Assembly: GCA_900548185.1 (NCBI GenBank)
Contig: URJJ01000047.1
Location: 1 to 16,369 of the forward strand
Direction of reading: 5' to 3'
Length of the DNA: 16,369 nucleotides
Origin: an uncultured Opitutales bacterium
GTDB taxonomy: Bacteria > Verrucomicrobiota > Verrucomicrobiia > Opitutales > Intestinicryptomonadaceae
Position numbers and translations under genes: made by a program. The notes under the pieces are model-generated. The model saw only the letters and a program-made list of their open reading frames with translations, had not been told where the DNA came from and ran no database searches. The first letter of the stretch is position 1. Every line of letters starts with the position of its first letter. Positions 1-7,153 of this stretch are shown here, piece after piece.

Positions 1-7
1 TCTTAGG

Positions 8-40
8 GTCTCGTGGGCTCGGAGATGTGTATAAGAGACA
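8..40 (+). other. Nextera transposase adapter remnant (sequencing artefact)
   Basis: The bases match the Illumina Nextera read-2 adapter. The part GTCTCGTGGGCTCGG is followed directly by the Tn5 mosaic end AGATGTGTATAAGAGACA at 23-40, missing only its final G. This is library-preparation sequence, not genomic DNA. Its position at the extreme left shows that the left edge is a raw contig end. Bases 1-7 before it are also suspect. Confidence 0.97.
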
Positions 41-342
41 TCCCTCAGCAGGACAGCCCCGCCCATGCGGGCGCCCCGGCGGAGCGCGGGAATGCGGCGA
101 TGTGCACGGACCGGAGCGGCGGACTCATATCCCCGCCGGGAGCCGCCGCATAAAAAATGCCTTATAGAAAGGTTCCCCGGCCCAAATCCGAAGCGCCCCG
201 CCCCTAAAGAATCCCGATTCAAGACGCCCCAGTCCTTCCAAAATACCATGCGTCAGCTTCCATATTCCCCGCCAGAACGGGAACCGCGTACCACGCACGC
301 CCCGCAACGGCGCAGCCCTGACGCGCCATGCTAAAGCCTCGC
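41..342. other. No recognisable gene (contig edge, downstream of B12 locus)
   Basis: This is GC-rich sequence between the adapter and the terminator of the B12 locus. The short open frames on either strand read as Arg/Pro-rich translations without a ribosome binding site or any family motif, so I call none of them. I see no tRNA, repeat or riboswitch here. Bases next to the adapter may be chimeric. Confidence 0.5.
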
Positions 343-374
343 AAAAAAAGCCGCCCTTTGCGGACGGCTTTTTT
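343..374 (-). terminator. Intrinsic terminator of the B12-uptake operon
   Basis: On the minus strand, about 30 nt after the stop codon of the last PEP-CTERM gene, the RNA can form a GCCG/CGGC stem extended by two further C:G pairs across one mismatch. The stem is flanked by an A-tract on one side and a seven-T tract on the other. The A/T flanks make it potentially bidirectional. It marks the 3' end of the corrinoid operon. Confidence 0.85.
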
Positions 375-404
375 GCAAAAATTGCCACGGACAATCCCCG
401 CCTC

Positions 405-1349
405 TCAAAGGGCGGACACCCCGCGCCTCCTCCGCGCGGAAGCGGCGGCGAGGGCTGCAAGGGCGAAGGCGGCAGCTAAGGCGGCAGGTTCCGGAACGGA
501 ATTTATCACCCCTACGCCGTCGAGGTCGAAGCCTGGGGAGCCGACGCACTTGTCGGGGTCGTAAATTATGTTTCCCGCAGAATCCAGATACGTGCCGTCG
601 CCCACCACGTCGGATATTTTGACGTAGTTTATTTCGTCCAAGTCGATGAGCGGGAACATGTCGAGAATGTGCTGCCTGTATTCGTCGGAAAACGCGCTCC
701 CGTCGTTTTGGGCGTAGTCGTAGGCGTAGGCCAGTTCGGCAAGGTCGAATCCGTGCCCGTAGCCGTTCTGGTACTTGGAGGCCAGGTTATAGACGTAGGA
801 CGGGTCGCTCGAATTGTCGAAGGGGCCCTGGTAGTTCGAGTCGGTGTAAAAGCAGGGGAAGCGCACGAAGTTCACGCCGTCGGTCGAGACCTCGACGTAT
901 CCCAGTTCCAGAAAGTCCTCGCCGAAGGCGTTTTCAAACACCGCGAAGTCGGCGCCCTCGCCGTCGCATATGGCGTTGTCAAATGTAAGCGTAATGGAGC
1001 CCCCGTCGCCGAGGCACACCACGTTCCATCCGTCGGAAACCCCTTCGTCGTCGAGCTTCCCCTGAGCCTTGCCGAGGGCGTTCTCGGGAGTGCGCCAAGT
1101 CTCGGCCACGGGGTTGCCCCTGGCTTCTCCGTACACCAGGTCCTTATAGCCCGTAGCCCAGCCCGAAAAGCGGGGGTCGTCCTTGTGTATCCCGAGCCCG
1201 CCGCCGGACTGCATTCCCGGGCCGAAGAACTCGACGCGGGAGCCGTCGGAGCTCAGCGTGTAAGACTCCCCGTTCTGCGGGAGGTACGGGGCCGCGGCGC
1301 ACGCCAGAGGCGAGGCGCAGGCCAAAAGTGCAAGCATTGCGTTTTTCAT
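405..1349 (-). CDS. PEP-CTERM surface protein, putative corrinoid-locus accessory
   Basis: This 314-residue exported protein has an N-terminal signal peptide (basic start, hydrophobic core, Ala-rich end near residue 20) and a C-terminal PEP-CTERM sorting signal: VPEPAA at about 285, a hydrophobic Ala-rich helix, then RRRR. The mature part is acidic and aromatic-rich with few positive charges, consistent with an extracellular beta-sandwich. The segments FAVFENAF, VEVSTDGVNFVRFP and SPGFDLDGVGVIN resemble a family of uncharacterised 'cell surface proteins' that I associate with BtuB-type receptor loci. The gene starts 6 nt after the receptor stop and lacks a clear Shine-Dalgarno, suggesting co-transcription and perhaps translational coupling. 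The function is inferred: capture or hand-over of corrinoid at the cell surface. A Cys in LLAC of the signal region leaves a small chance of lipidation instead. Confidence 0.85.
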   Translation of the reverse strand: MKNAMLALLACASPLACAAAPYLPQNGESYTLSSDGSRVEFFGPGMQSGGGLGIHKDDPRFSGWATGYKDLVYGEARGNPVAETWRTPENALGKAQGKLDDEGVSDGWNVVCLGDGGSITLTFDNAICDGEGADFAVFENAFGEDFLELGYVEVSTDGVNFVRFPCFYTDSNYQGPFDNSSDPSYVYNLASKYQNGYGHGFDLAELAYAYDYAQNDGSAFSDEYRQHILDMFPLIDLDEINYVKISDVVGDGTYLDSAGNIIYDPDKCVGSPGFDLDGVGVINSVPEPAALAAAFALAALAAASARRRRGVSAL

Positions 1350-1355
1350 AGGGAA

Positions 1356-3410
1356 TCAGTATTTGAGGTTCAGGCCGACCTTGAAAGTCCTGCCGGCGTT
1401 TGGATAAAACAGCCCCCCGTATGCGAAGGCCGCATAGTTTTCGTCCGTGACGTTCTCGCAGGCGACATACATCGAGGCGTATTCGCAGAAGCGTATGTTC
1501 GCCTGGAGGTCCATGAGCGCGTATGAGGGAATCTTCCTCCGGGAGTTTGAAAAGTCGTTGCCCTGGAACTGGCTGTCGAAAAACGTGCCGCGCACGGAGA
1601 GCCTGAGCCACGGCATGGGCTTGACGTAAACCGACGCGGTTCCGCTGAACTCGGGTACGAGCGGCACGGCGGAGCCGTCGAAGGAGCCGGAGCAGAATTC
1701 CGCCTTGACAAAGGAGCCCCCGGCGGACGCCCCCCAGTACTTGGAGTCGTAGCGCAGCTCCAGGTCGACGCCGTAGCGCAGGGTGGGGTCGGCGTTTATG
1801 TTGAGGTTTTCGGTGTAGTCGTACATTATCTCGTTATTGAGATAAAGGACGAAAAAGTTGGCGTTTGCCGTCCAGTTTTCGTCCGAATACTTGTACCCGA
1901 TTTCATAGTTCTGGCCGTGCTCGGGGTCCAGGTTTGCGTTGAACGGGAAGCCGCCCGCCTGGCTCATGCCCTGGTAGAAGGCGATTTCGTCGGTCGAGGG
2001 GTACCTGTAAATCTGGTCGAAGCGCGCGTACACGGAGGAATGTTCGGAGAGCTTCCAGTTCAGGCCCGCATTGGCCGCCAGCCCGGCCTGCCACGTGTCA
2101 TCGTCGTAGGTGCTGTTGGGGTCCGGCACGGGGGGGGTTGGCCGCCCTACGGACGTTATCCGGTAGCGGACGTTGTCAACCGCCGTACGCGAGGCCTCGG
2201 CGCGCCCCGCCGCGCTGAACGTGAGCCCCTCTGAAATTTCGTATTCCGCGCCCGCATAGGGGCCGATGTCGAAACGCTGCACGTCAGCATACTGGAGCGT
2301 GTGGACGCCGCCGTTTCGCATGATGCGCTGGTTGAAGGCGATAGAGGTGTAGTCGGCGTCGATTCCCGCCGAAATCTTCAGGTTTTCAAGGCTGTCGATT
2401 TCGTAGCGCGGCGAAAATGTGAAAGTCCACTGGTCGTTCTTTTTCCACGTCCCGTCCTCGAGGTCGCGGTCGCGGAAATTGACCCCGAAATCGGCCGCGC
2501 CCCGCCCTATGGAAGACGAGCTTTCGAGGGATGCGGTATAGACGCCGGCGTTGTAGGCGTAGGTCTGGCTGAGGGCGCCCTGCTTGGGGTTATTTTGGAA
2601 CTGCTCCCAGGTGAGCCCCGTGGGAAATTCGGTATAGGATTTGGAATAGTTCCCGGAGAGCGTGAGGGAGGTGTCGGCTGAAAAATCGTAGCCCACGGAC
2701 GCGCTGGCCGACTCCGCCCATGCCGCGGAATTTTCGCGGTATCCCTTCTCGCCATAGCGGTTGAGGGCGGCGTTGTAAAACCAGTCCCCCTCGCGGCCCG
2801 AAAAAGAGGCGTCGACGTTGTAAAAATTGTAGGAACCGTACACGCCGCCGACCCGCAAGGTGTTTTTTTCCTCCGACTTGCGCGTCGTGATTTTTATGAC
2901 TCCGGCCACGGCGTTATTGCCGTACATCGCGCTCTGGGAGCCGCGCAAAACCTCTATCGACTCGACGTTTGCAAGCGGCACCTGGAGCCAGTTTATGGAG
3001 TCCATGTCGACCCTGTTGTAGCGCTGGCCGTCCACGAGCACGAGGACCCTGAGCTGGGAGTTCTCGCCGAAGCCGCGCATGGCGACGTTGCCCTGAGAAT
3101 TGTTGCCCGTAAACGACATGAACCGCACGTTGCCCTCCTTCTGGAGGACTTCCGAAATGGAATTTGCCCCGCTTTGCCCTATCCTCTCCCGTGAAATGAG
3201 GGTGGAGTTTACAGGCGCCGACAGGGGGTCCGAGCCGAAGCGGTATGCGGTGGATTCAAGGCTCTCCAAAATCCCGGCCGCCTCCGAAGCGTCGGAAGAG
3301 CCCTCTTCGGCGATGGCGGCGGAGGCGCCGGCGGGGTCATCCCCCGCCGCGTGGCAAAACCCCGCCGCAGCGAGCGCCGCAGCCGCGGCATAGGCTTTTG
3401 TAAAATTCAT
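1356..3410 (-). CDS. btuB: BtuB-like TonB-dependent outer-membrane receptor
   Basis: This 684-residue protein has a signal peptide (residues 1 to about 21), a plug domain at about 55-178 and a 22-strand-type beta barrel to the C terminus. The plug contains MRGFGENSQLRVLVLVDGQR, then VESIEVLRGSQSAMYGNNAVAGVIKI, split here as VESIEVLRGSQSAMYG plus NNAVAGVIKI. The barrel ends in a terminal aromatic residue (KVGLNLKY). Size and plug motifs fit the BtuB/Cir class of vitamin or siderophore receptors (about 600-700 residues) rather than the SusC class (about 1,000). Specificity for cobalamin is inferred from the riboswitch heading the operon and the flanking surface proteins, not from the sequence. 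The gene lies 179 nt after the DUF4465 gene, across a long GC-rich hairpin, and has no obvious Shine-Dalgarno. Transport would use the TonB-ExbBD system, encoded elsewhere. Confidence 0.9.
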   Translation of the reverse strand: MNFTKAYAAAAALAAAGFCHAAGDDPAGASAAIAEEGSSDASEAAGILESLESTAYRFGSDPLSAPVNSTLISRERIGQSGANSISEVLQKEGNVRFMSFTGNNSQGNVAMRGFGENSQLRVLVLVDGQRYNRVDMDSINWLQVPLANVESIEVLRGSQSAMYGNNAVAGVIKITTRKSEEKNTLRVGGVYGSYNFYNVDASFSGREGDWFYNAALNRYGEKGYRENSAAWAESASASVGYDFSADTSLTLSGNYSKSYTEFPTGLTWEQFQNNPKQGALSQTYAYNAGVYTASLESSSSIGRGAADFGVNFRDRDLEDGTWKKNDQWTFTFSPRYEIDSLENLKISAGIDADYTSIAFNQRIMRNGGVHTLQYADVQRFDIGPYAGAEYEISEGLTFSAAGRAEASRTAVDNVRYRITSVGRPTPPVPDPNSTYDDDTWQAGLAANAGLNWKLSEHSSVYARFDQIYRYPSTDEIAFYQGMSQAGGFPFNANLDPEHGQNYEIGYKYSDENWTANANFFVLYLNNEIMYDYTENLNINADPTLRYGVDLELRYDSKYWGASAGGSFVKAEFCSGSFDGSAVPLVPEFSGTASVYVKPMPWLRLSVRGTFFDSQFQGNDFSNSRRKIPSYALMDLQANIRFCEYASMYVACENVTDENYAAFAYGGLFYPNAGRTFKVGLNLKY

Positions 3411-3429
3411 GTCTTTTTTGGAAAATTTT

Positions 3430-3486
3430 GCCCGGCGGAGGCGCTGCGCCGGTTTTTGCTGAGAGAAGCGCGCCCCTCCGCCGGGC
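3430..3486 (-). promoter_or_regulatory. Long intercistronic hairpin just upstream of btuB
   Basis: Two perfectly complementary 12-base arms, GCCCGGCGGAGG at 3430-3441 and CCTCCGCCGGGC at 3475-3486, flank a 33-nt loop that can form further pairs. In the operon transcript the 3' arm ends 19 nt before the btuB start codon. The run after it is AAAATTTTCC rather than poly-U, so it is not a standard terminator. It could be an mRNA-processing or stability element, or a translational control structure. Confidence 0.55.
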
Positions 3487-3589
3487 GGGGACGCATTGCG
3501 CCCCCATCGTTTTCACATTCGTTTTTGCGTTGCCGAACTTGAAAGCTTCCAATGCGGCGCGGACTTCCTCCGCCCCGCGCGCCGGCGCC

Positions 3590-4444
3590 CTAGGCGGCCC
3601 TTCTGCGGCGCGCGGCGAGAGCCAGCGCCACGAGGGCGAAAGCCGCGGCAAACGCCGCAGGCTCGGGGACGAAGGTGAGGTTGTCTATGGCGGCATAAGT
3701 GGGCAGGTTTACGCCGTAGGCCCCGCCGACGTTGGATGAGAATGCAAAGTCAAGGCCCGCCACTTCGCCAAGGCCGGAAAGGTCAACCGTATTCCAGCCG
3801 TCGCACACCATGAGATTGCCGCCGACGAACTCGCCGAGCGTGAATTCGATGGGGTCCGTATAGGAGCCGTCGGAGCATACCCCCCTTATGAGGAGCTTTA
3901 TGAATGAGCCTTCCATGGCCGAGAGGGGGTCTGTGAAGGCGTTGCCGTTTTTAAAGATTTCGGCGGCGGTGAGGGTGTTTGTGACGTCGATGCTCTTCAC
4001 GATGCGGTCGTCGCCCCAGAGACACGCCCCGCCCATGTCCGCGAATGACTCCGAAGTCCAGTTCGTGTAATACACTCCGTCCGAAACGGCCGGGGGCGTG
4101 CCGGAAAACAGGTAGATTACGGCGTACTGCGAGCTTCCGTCGGAGCCCGACCCCGTGACCGAGGCGTACTGGTTGGCATACGAAGTGTCGGAAGTGTCGG
4201 ATGCCTTGGAGGCGCGTATGCCCTGCCACGAGCCCCATTCGTCGGTTTCCTGGAATGCGAAGGCGGTGTCGGACGAAGTCCAGACCGTGTCCGAGCCTAT
4301 GGCGTCGGCGGGATACTGGGGCGAGGAGCCGCCTATTGAAACGTCCTCGAAGTTCACTGATCCGGCCCAAAGGGGGGAGGCCGCGACGGCTGCGACTGCG
4401 GCGCAGGCCGAAATTTTCTTTGCGATGGATAATGTGTATGACAT
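3590..4444 (-). CDS. DUF4465-type surface protein with PEP-CTERM anchor, putative B12 binder
   Basis: This 284-residue exported protein is the first gene after the cobalamin riboswitch. I chose the ATG at 4444 because it gives a compact signal peptide ending SPLWA (cleavage near 27). The upstream in-frame ATG at 4549 would add an Arg-rich extension that spoils the signal. The mature part matches the DUF4465 pattern: VNFEDVSIG near 30, WGSWQGIRASKASDTSDTSY near 70-89, NQYASVTGSG near 91-100, YAVIYLF near 107, then GWNTVDLSGLGEVAGLDFAF near 216-235 and TYAAIDNLTF near 249. DUF4465 proteins are found in Bacteroidetes B12-uptake regions as surface lipoproteins. Here the tail is VPEPAA at 259-264, a hydrophobic helix and RRRR, a PEP-CTERM/exosortase signal. 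B12 binding is inferred from family and context. Confidence 0.88.
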   Translation of the reverse strand: MSYTLSIAKKISACAAVAAVAASPLWAGSVNFEDVSIGGSSPQYPADAIGSDTVWTSSDTAFAFQETDEWGSWQGIRASKASDTSDTSYANQYASVTGSGSDGSSQYAVIYLFSGTPPAVSDGVYYTNWTSESFADMGGACLWGDDRIVKSIDVTNTLTAAEIFKNGNAFTDPLSAMEGSFIKLLIRGVCSDGSYTDPIEFTLGEFVGGNLMVCDGWNTVDLSGLGEVAGLDFAFSSNVGGAYGVNLPTYAAIDNLTFVPEPAAFAAAFALVALALAARRRRAA

Positions 4445-4483
4445 GGCTTTTTTCTTTGCGCCCGCGCGGGGCGGCGTTTCGTA

Positions 4484-4505
4484 TTTCCGGCATCCGCGCC
4501 GGAAA
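4484..4505 (-). promoter_or_regulatory. Hairpin in the leader before the DUF4465 gene
   Basis: On the minus strand TTTCCGGC (4505-4498) and GCCGGAAA (4491-4484) form a perfect 8-bp stem with a 6-base loop. It lies 40 nt before the start codon in the leader, between the riboswitch and the first gene. It has no U-tract. It could be part of the riboswitch expression platform, or simply structured leader RNA. Confidence 0.4.
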
Positions 4506-4520
4506 AGCCATGCAAAGCCG

Positions 4521-4554
4521 AAAAATACGCGGCGGCGTGCGACGCACATCCGCC
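4521..4554 (-). terminator. Candidate riboswitch expression platform (terminator hairpin)
   Basis: On the minus strand GGCGG-AT-GTGC, loop GTC, GCAC-G-CCGCC forms a nine-pair stem with a small internal loop at 4554-4531. GCG and then TATTTTT (4527-4521) follow. It starts about 50 nt after the end of the cobalamin aptamer and lies before the first gene, where a transcription-attenuating terminator belongs. The upstream bases ATCGCC could pair with the 5' arm GGCGGAT (one bulge) to make a short antiterminator. This is a manual reading; no energies were computed. Confidence 0.5.
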
Positions 4555-4606
4555 TCCGTACGGCGATACGGGCTCCAAAGCCTTCCTACGCGGGAAACCG
4601 GGAGAA

Positions 4607-4770
4607 TCCTGCATGACACACGTCTTCTGGCTCGACCCGTTGAAGCCCCAAGGGGGCCTCCGCGCCCCGGGGCCTTCCCGCAAAAGCAGTGGCAAAAATC
4701 CGGGGCGCAAACGGGAAATACAGCGGCGCGACCGCGTCCGATTTTGACGGACTTCCGTTTGTGTGCAGGA
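4607..4770 (-). ncRNA. Cobalamin (B12) riboswitch
   Basis: The minus strand shows the aptamer elements in order. The closing stem is TCCTGCACAC at 4770-4761, pairing with GTGTG and TGCAGGA at the 3' end. Next come GGAAGTCCGTCAAAATCGGA for the P3 region and GCGGTCGCGCCGCTGTA for the core. A B12-box-like GCCACTG lies at 4693-4687, followed by GCGGGAAGGC and finally GAGCCAGAAGACGTG near 4633-4619. These match the consensus GGAAnCCGGTGnAAATCCGG, GCGGTCCCGCCACTGTA, GGGAAGGC and AGCCAGGAGACCTGCC closely. The element is a cis-acting RNA that normally lowers expression when adenosylcobalamin or a related corrinoid is bound. It heads the DUF4465-receptor-PEP-CTERM operon and is the main evidence that this operon concerns corrinoids. 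Confidence 0.93.
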
Positions 4771-4875
4771 GCCCGCCTCCGCGGCTGGCGCCGAAGCGGG
4801 GCTCTTTATCATTCGGGCCCCTTGAAAGGCCCTCATAAAAAGAACATGGAATAAAAATTTCACGCTCCGGCGCAT

Positions 4876-4881
4876 TGTCAA
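4876..4881 (-). promoter_or_regulatory. Possible -35 box for the B12 operon
   Basis: A perfect TTGACA lies on the minus strand about 105 nt upstream of the riboswitch. The AT-rich run ATTTTTATTCC begins 17 nt downstream, but no good -10 hexamer is present at ideal spacing. A second weak -10-like GATAAA (minus strand, 4810-4805) lies closer to the aptamer without a good -35. The promoter is therefore somewhere in 4800-4890 but not firmly placed. Confidence 0.3.
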
Positions 4882-4993
4882 CCATATTTTTGCCCGCGCG
4901 CCGGGCCCGGGGCAGAAAGGGGCCGCGCGGGCGCCGCGCCCTCCCCCGTTTTATCTTTACAGGGCGCAAAAAATACTGTTTTTTTTGCCTCGA

Positions 4994-5023
4994 TTGACGC
5001 GGTTTTTGTACGACTTTTATAAC
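4994..5023 (+). promoter_or_regulatory. Sigma-70-type promoter of the galactose operon
   Basis: TTGACG at 4994-4999 is followed, after a 17-nt spacer, by TTATAA at 5017-5022 (or an 18-nt spacer and TATAAC at 5018-5023). This is the best promoter match in the window. It lies about 55 nt before the symporter start and would drive the symporter, galK and galE. Confidence 0.65.
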
Positions 5024-5076
5024 AGCCGCGCCGGTCTCCAGCGGATTTCAAAAAAGCACAATCAAAAGGCCCGGAC

Positions 5077-7137
5077 ATGATATTCAGCGCCACAGACATC
5101 GCCATATTCATAGGATTCATCGCCCTCGTAGTGTTCGTGGGCCTCTACAAGAGCCGGGGCAAGGACGGCGCCGAGGACTATTTTCTGGCGGGCAGGGGCC
5201 TGACGTGGTGGCTAATCGGCTTCTCGCTCATCGCCGCCAACATTTCCACCGAGCAGTTCGTAGGCATGAGCGGCAGCGCGGCCGGCCCGGCGGGGCTTGC
5301 CATAGCAAGCTACGAGTGGATGGCGGCCGTCGTCCTGGTGTTCGTCGCGTTCTTCTTCCTGCCGAAATTCTTAAAAAGCGGCATATACACGATGCCGCAG
5401 TTTCTGGAATACCGGTTCGACACCCTCTCGCGGACGGTGATGTCGGTGATGATGGTCGTGGTCCTCGTCGCAGTCAACGTCACGGGGGTGATATTTTCCG
5501 GCGCCATAACGGCCTCCACCCTCTTTGCCGGGCACACATTCCTGGGAATCCCGATGGATGTTACGTTCTTTGCGTGGGCGATAGGCATTGTGGCCGCGCT
5601 GTACGTATTCGTCGGGGGCCTCAAGGCCTGCGCCTGGGCCGACCTGATACAGGGCGCGGCCCTCGTGGCAGGCGGGGCCATAATCGCGTGGCTCGCCTTC
5701 GACGCGATGGGCGCAATCGAAATTTCCAAAATAACCCACACCGCAGGCCCCGACGCGCTGAAAGGGCTCACTGACGCCTCGGGGGGCGTCGAAAAATTCG
5801 CCGCCGCAAACGCCGACAAGCTCACCATGTTCCTGCCCGGAGACGACCCCGAAGTGCCATGGACGGCCCTCATAATAGGGCTTTGGATACCCAACTTCTA
5901 CTATTGGGGCCTGAACCAGTACATAATGCAGCGCACCCTCGGGGCCTCCAGCCTCGCGGAGGGCCAGAAGGGCATCATGTTTGCGGCGTTCATGAAGATA
6001 CTGATGCCGTTTCTAATCGTGTTCCCCGGCCTCATAGCCTTCAACCTCTTTGCGGACAGGATGGCGGAAGCCGCCGCAAACGACCCGAAAATCTCCGGGG
6101 CGAACGCCCGCGCCTACGCGGCCGTGTACCTCGCAGAGCAGGACGCAAACGGCTCCCTCGCCCCATTTGAAGGCCCCGAAAGCCCCGCCGCAGCCGCGGC
6201 CGTGGCGAAGCTCGCAGACGGGGTTTCACGCGACCTCTCGGGCGGCGGAAAACCCCTTCTTTCAAATGCGGAAGCCATGGGCGCGCTCTCGTCCTACGCC
6301 GCAGACAGGGACGCCGGAAAGCTGAAAAACATACGCTATTCCTACGACGCAAGCTGGGCTGCGGCAAACCCCGGCGCGAGGGCCAAAGTCGACGAGTGGA
6401 ACGCGCGGATGACCGCCGAAAACCCCGAGCTTGCCAACCCGTCGCTCCTCGACCAGCTCTCCGGAAAGGCGCAGACGCGCCGCCTGGTGGGGTACAAATA
6501 CGACACCGCCTTCGGCATACTCCTGAAGGACCTCGTCCCGCCCAACGGCCTTACCGGCTTCATATTCGCCGCCCTCCTCGGCGCGGTGATAAGCTCACTT
6601 GCCTCCATGCTGAACGCCGCCTCCACAATATTTACAATAGACATATTCAAGCGGTTTATAAAAAGGGACGCAGACGACCGCGCAATGGTCTTTTCGGGGC
6701 GCGCGTGCGTGGCGGCCTTCACCGCGATAGGCTGCGTAATAGCGCCGTTTCTGGACTCCCCCAACTTTAAGAACATATTCACATACATCCAGGAGTTCCA
6801 GGGCTTCCTGTCGCCTGGGATACTCGCCGTGTTCATCTTCGGGCTCTTTTCCAAGAAGGCCCCGCGCTTCGCCGGGGCGATAGGCATTGTGGCAAGCCCC
6901 GCCATATACGGCTCGCTGCTGCTGCTCCTTCCGGAGGTGGCCTTCCTAAACCGCATGGCGATAACGTTCGTCTCAATACTTGCGGTAATGCTCGCAATGA
7001 CTTTGATAAGGCCGCTCAGGCAGGAAATAACGATGCCCGTAAACGAGAACATGAAAATCGAGCACTCCCCGGCGGTGTACGCGATGGGGGCGGTCGTGCT
7101 CGCCTCGGTGGCTTCGCTTTACATATTCTTCAGCTAA
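5077..7137 (+). CDS. SGLT-type sodium/sugar symporter with large internal insertion
   Basis: This 686-residue inner-membrane transporter belongs to the solute:sodium symporter family. Motifs match the Vibrio galactose transporter vSGLT: EDYFLAGRGLTWW (33-45), SLIAANISTEQFVGMSGS (50-67) with the sugar/sodium-site Asn, Glu and Gln, ASYEWM (77-82), YYWGLNQYIMQRTL (275-288), and GAVISSLASMLNAASTIFT (502-520) with the Ser pair (506-507) expected at the sodium site. The family is usually about 500-600 residues. The excess is a polar, Ala-rich segment at about 327-482, inserted between two membrane helices. Galactose or a related sugar is the likely substrate because galK follows 16 nt downstream and galE completes the operon. 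The start ATG has only a weak AAAGG upstream, but a good promoter lies about 55 nt before it. Confidence 0.9.
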   Translation: MIFSATDIAIFIGFIALVVFVGLYKSRGKDGAEDYFLAGRGLTWWLIGFSLIAANISTEQFVGMSGSAAGPAGLAIASYEWMAAVVLVFVAFFFLPKFLKSGIYTMPQFLEYRFDTLSRTVMSVMMVVVLVAVNVTGVIFSGAITASTLFAGHTFLGIPMDVTFFAWAIGIVAALYVFVGGLKACAWADLIQGAALVAGGAIIAWLAFDAMGAIEISKITHTAGPDALKGLTDASGGVEKFAAANADKLTMFLPGDDPEVPWTALIIGLWIPNFYYWGLNQYIMQRTLGASSLAEGQKGIMFAAFMKILMPFLIVFPGLIAFNLFADRMAEAAANDPKISGANARAYAAVYLAEQDANGSLAPFEGPESPAAAAAVAKLADGVSRDLSGGGKPLLSNAEAMGALSSYAADRDAGKLKNIRYSYDASWAAANPGARAKVDEWNARMTAENPELANPSLLDQLSGKAQTRRLVGYKYDTAFGILLKDLVPPNGLTGFIFAALLGAVISSLASMLNAASTIFTIDIFKRFIKRDADDRAMVFSGRACVAAFTAIGCVIAPFLDSPNFKNIFTYIQEFQGFLSPGILAVFIFGLFSKKAPRFAGAIGIVASPAIYGSLLLLLPEVAFLNRMAITFVSILAVMLAMTLIRPLRQEITMPVNENMKIEHSPAVYAMGAVVLASVASLYIFFS

Positions 7138-7153
7138 AAAAACGGAGGGCTGC

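Noticed and set aside
23..40. Transposon end / insertion sequence boundary
   Set aside because: It is the engineered Tn5 mosaic end preceded by the Nextera read-2 sequence, hence a library artefact.
669..1526. Long plus-strand open frame opposite the PEP-CTERM and receptor genes
   Set aside because: It is antisense to two well-supported genes, has a Val/Gly/Glu-rich translation without motifs, and arises from high GC content.
4445..4549. Upstream start at 4549 for the DUF4465 gene
   Set aside because: It adds about 35 Arg-rich residues before the signal peptide and runs through the leader hairpin at 4484-4505. The ATG at 4444 gives a normal signal peptide.
4965..4989. A-run/T-run hairpin upstream of the symporter
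   Set aside because: The stem is almost all A:T and lies just upstream of the symporter promoter. It is too weak to call a terminator.
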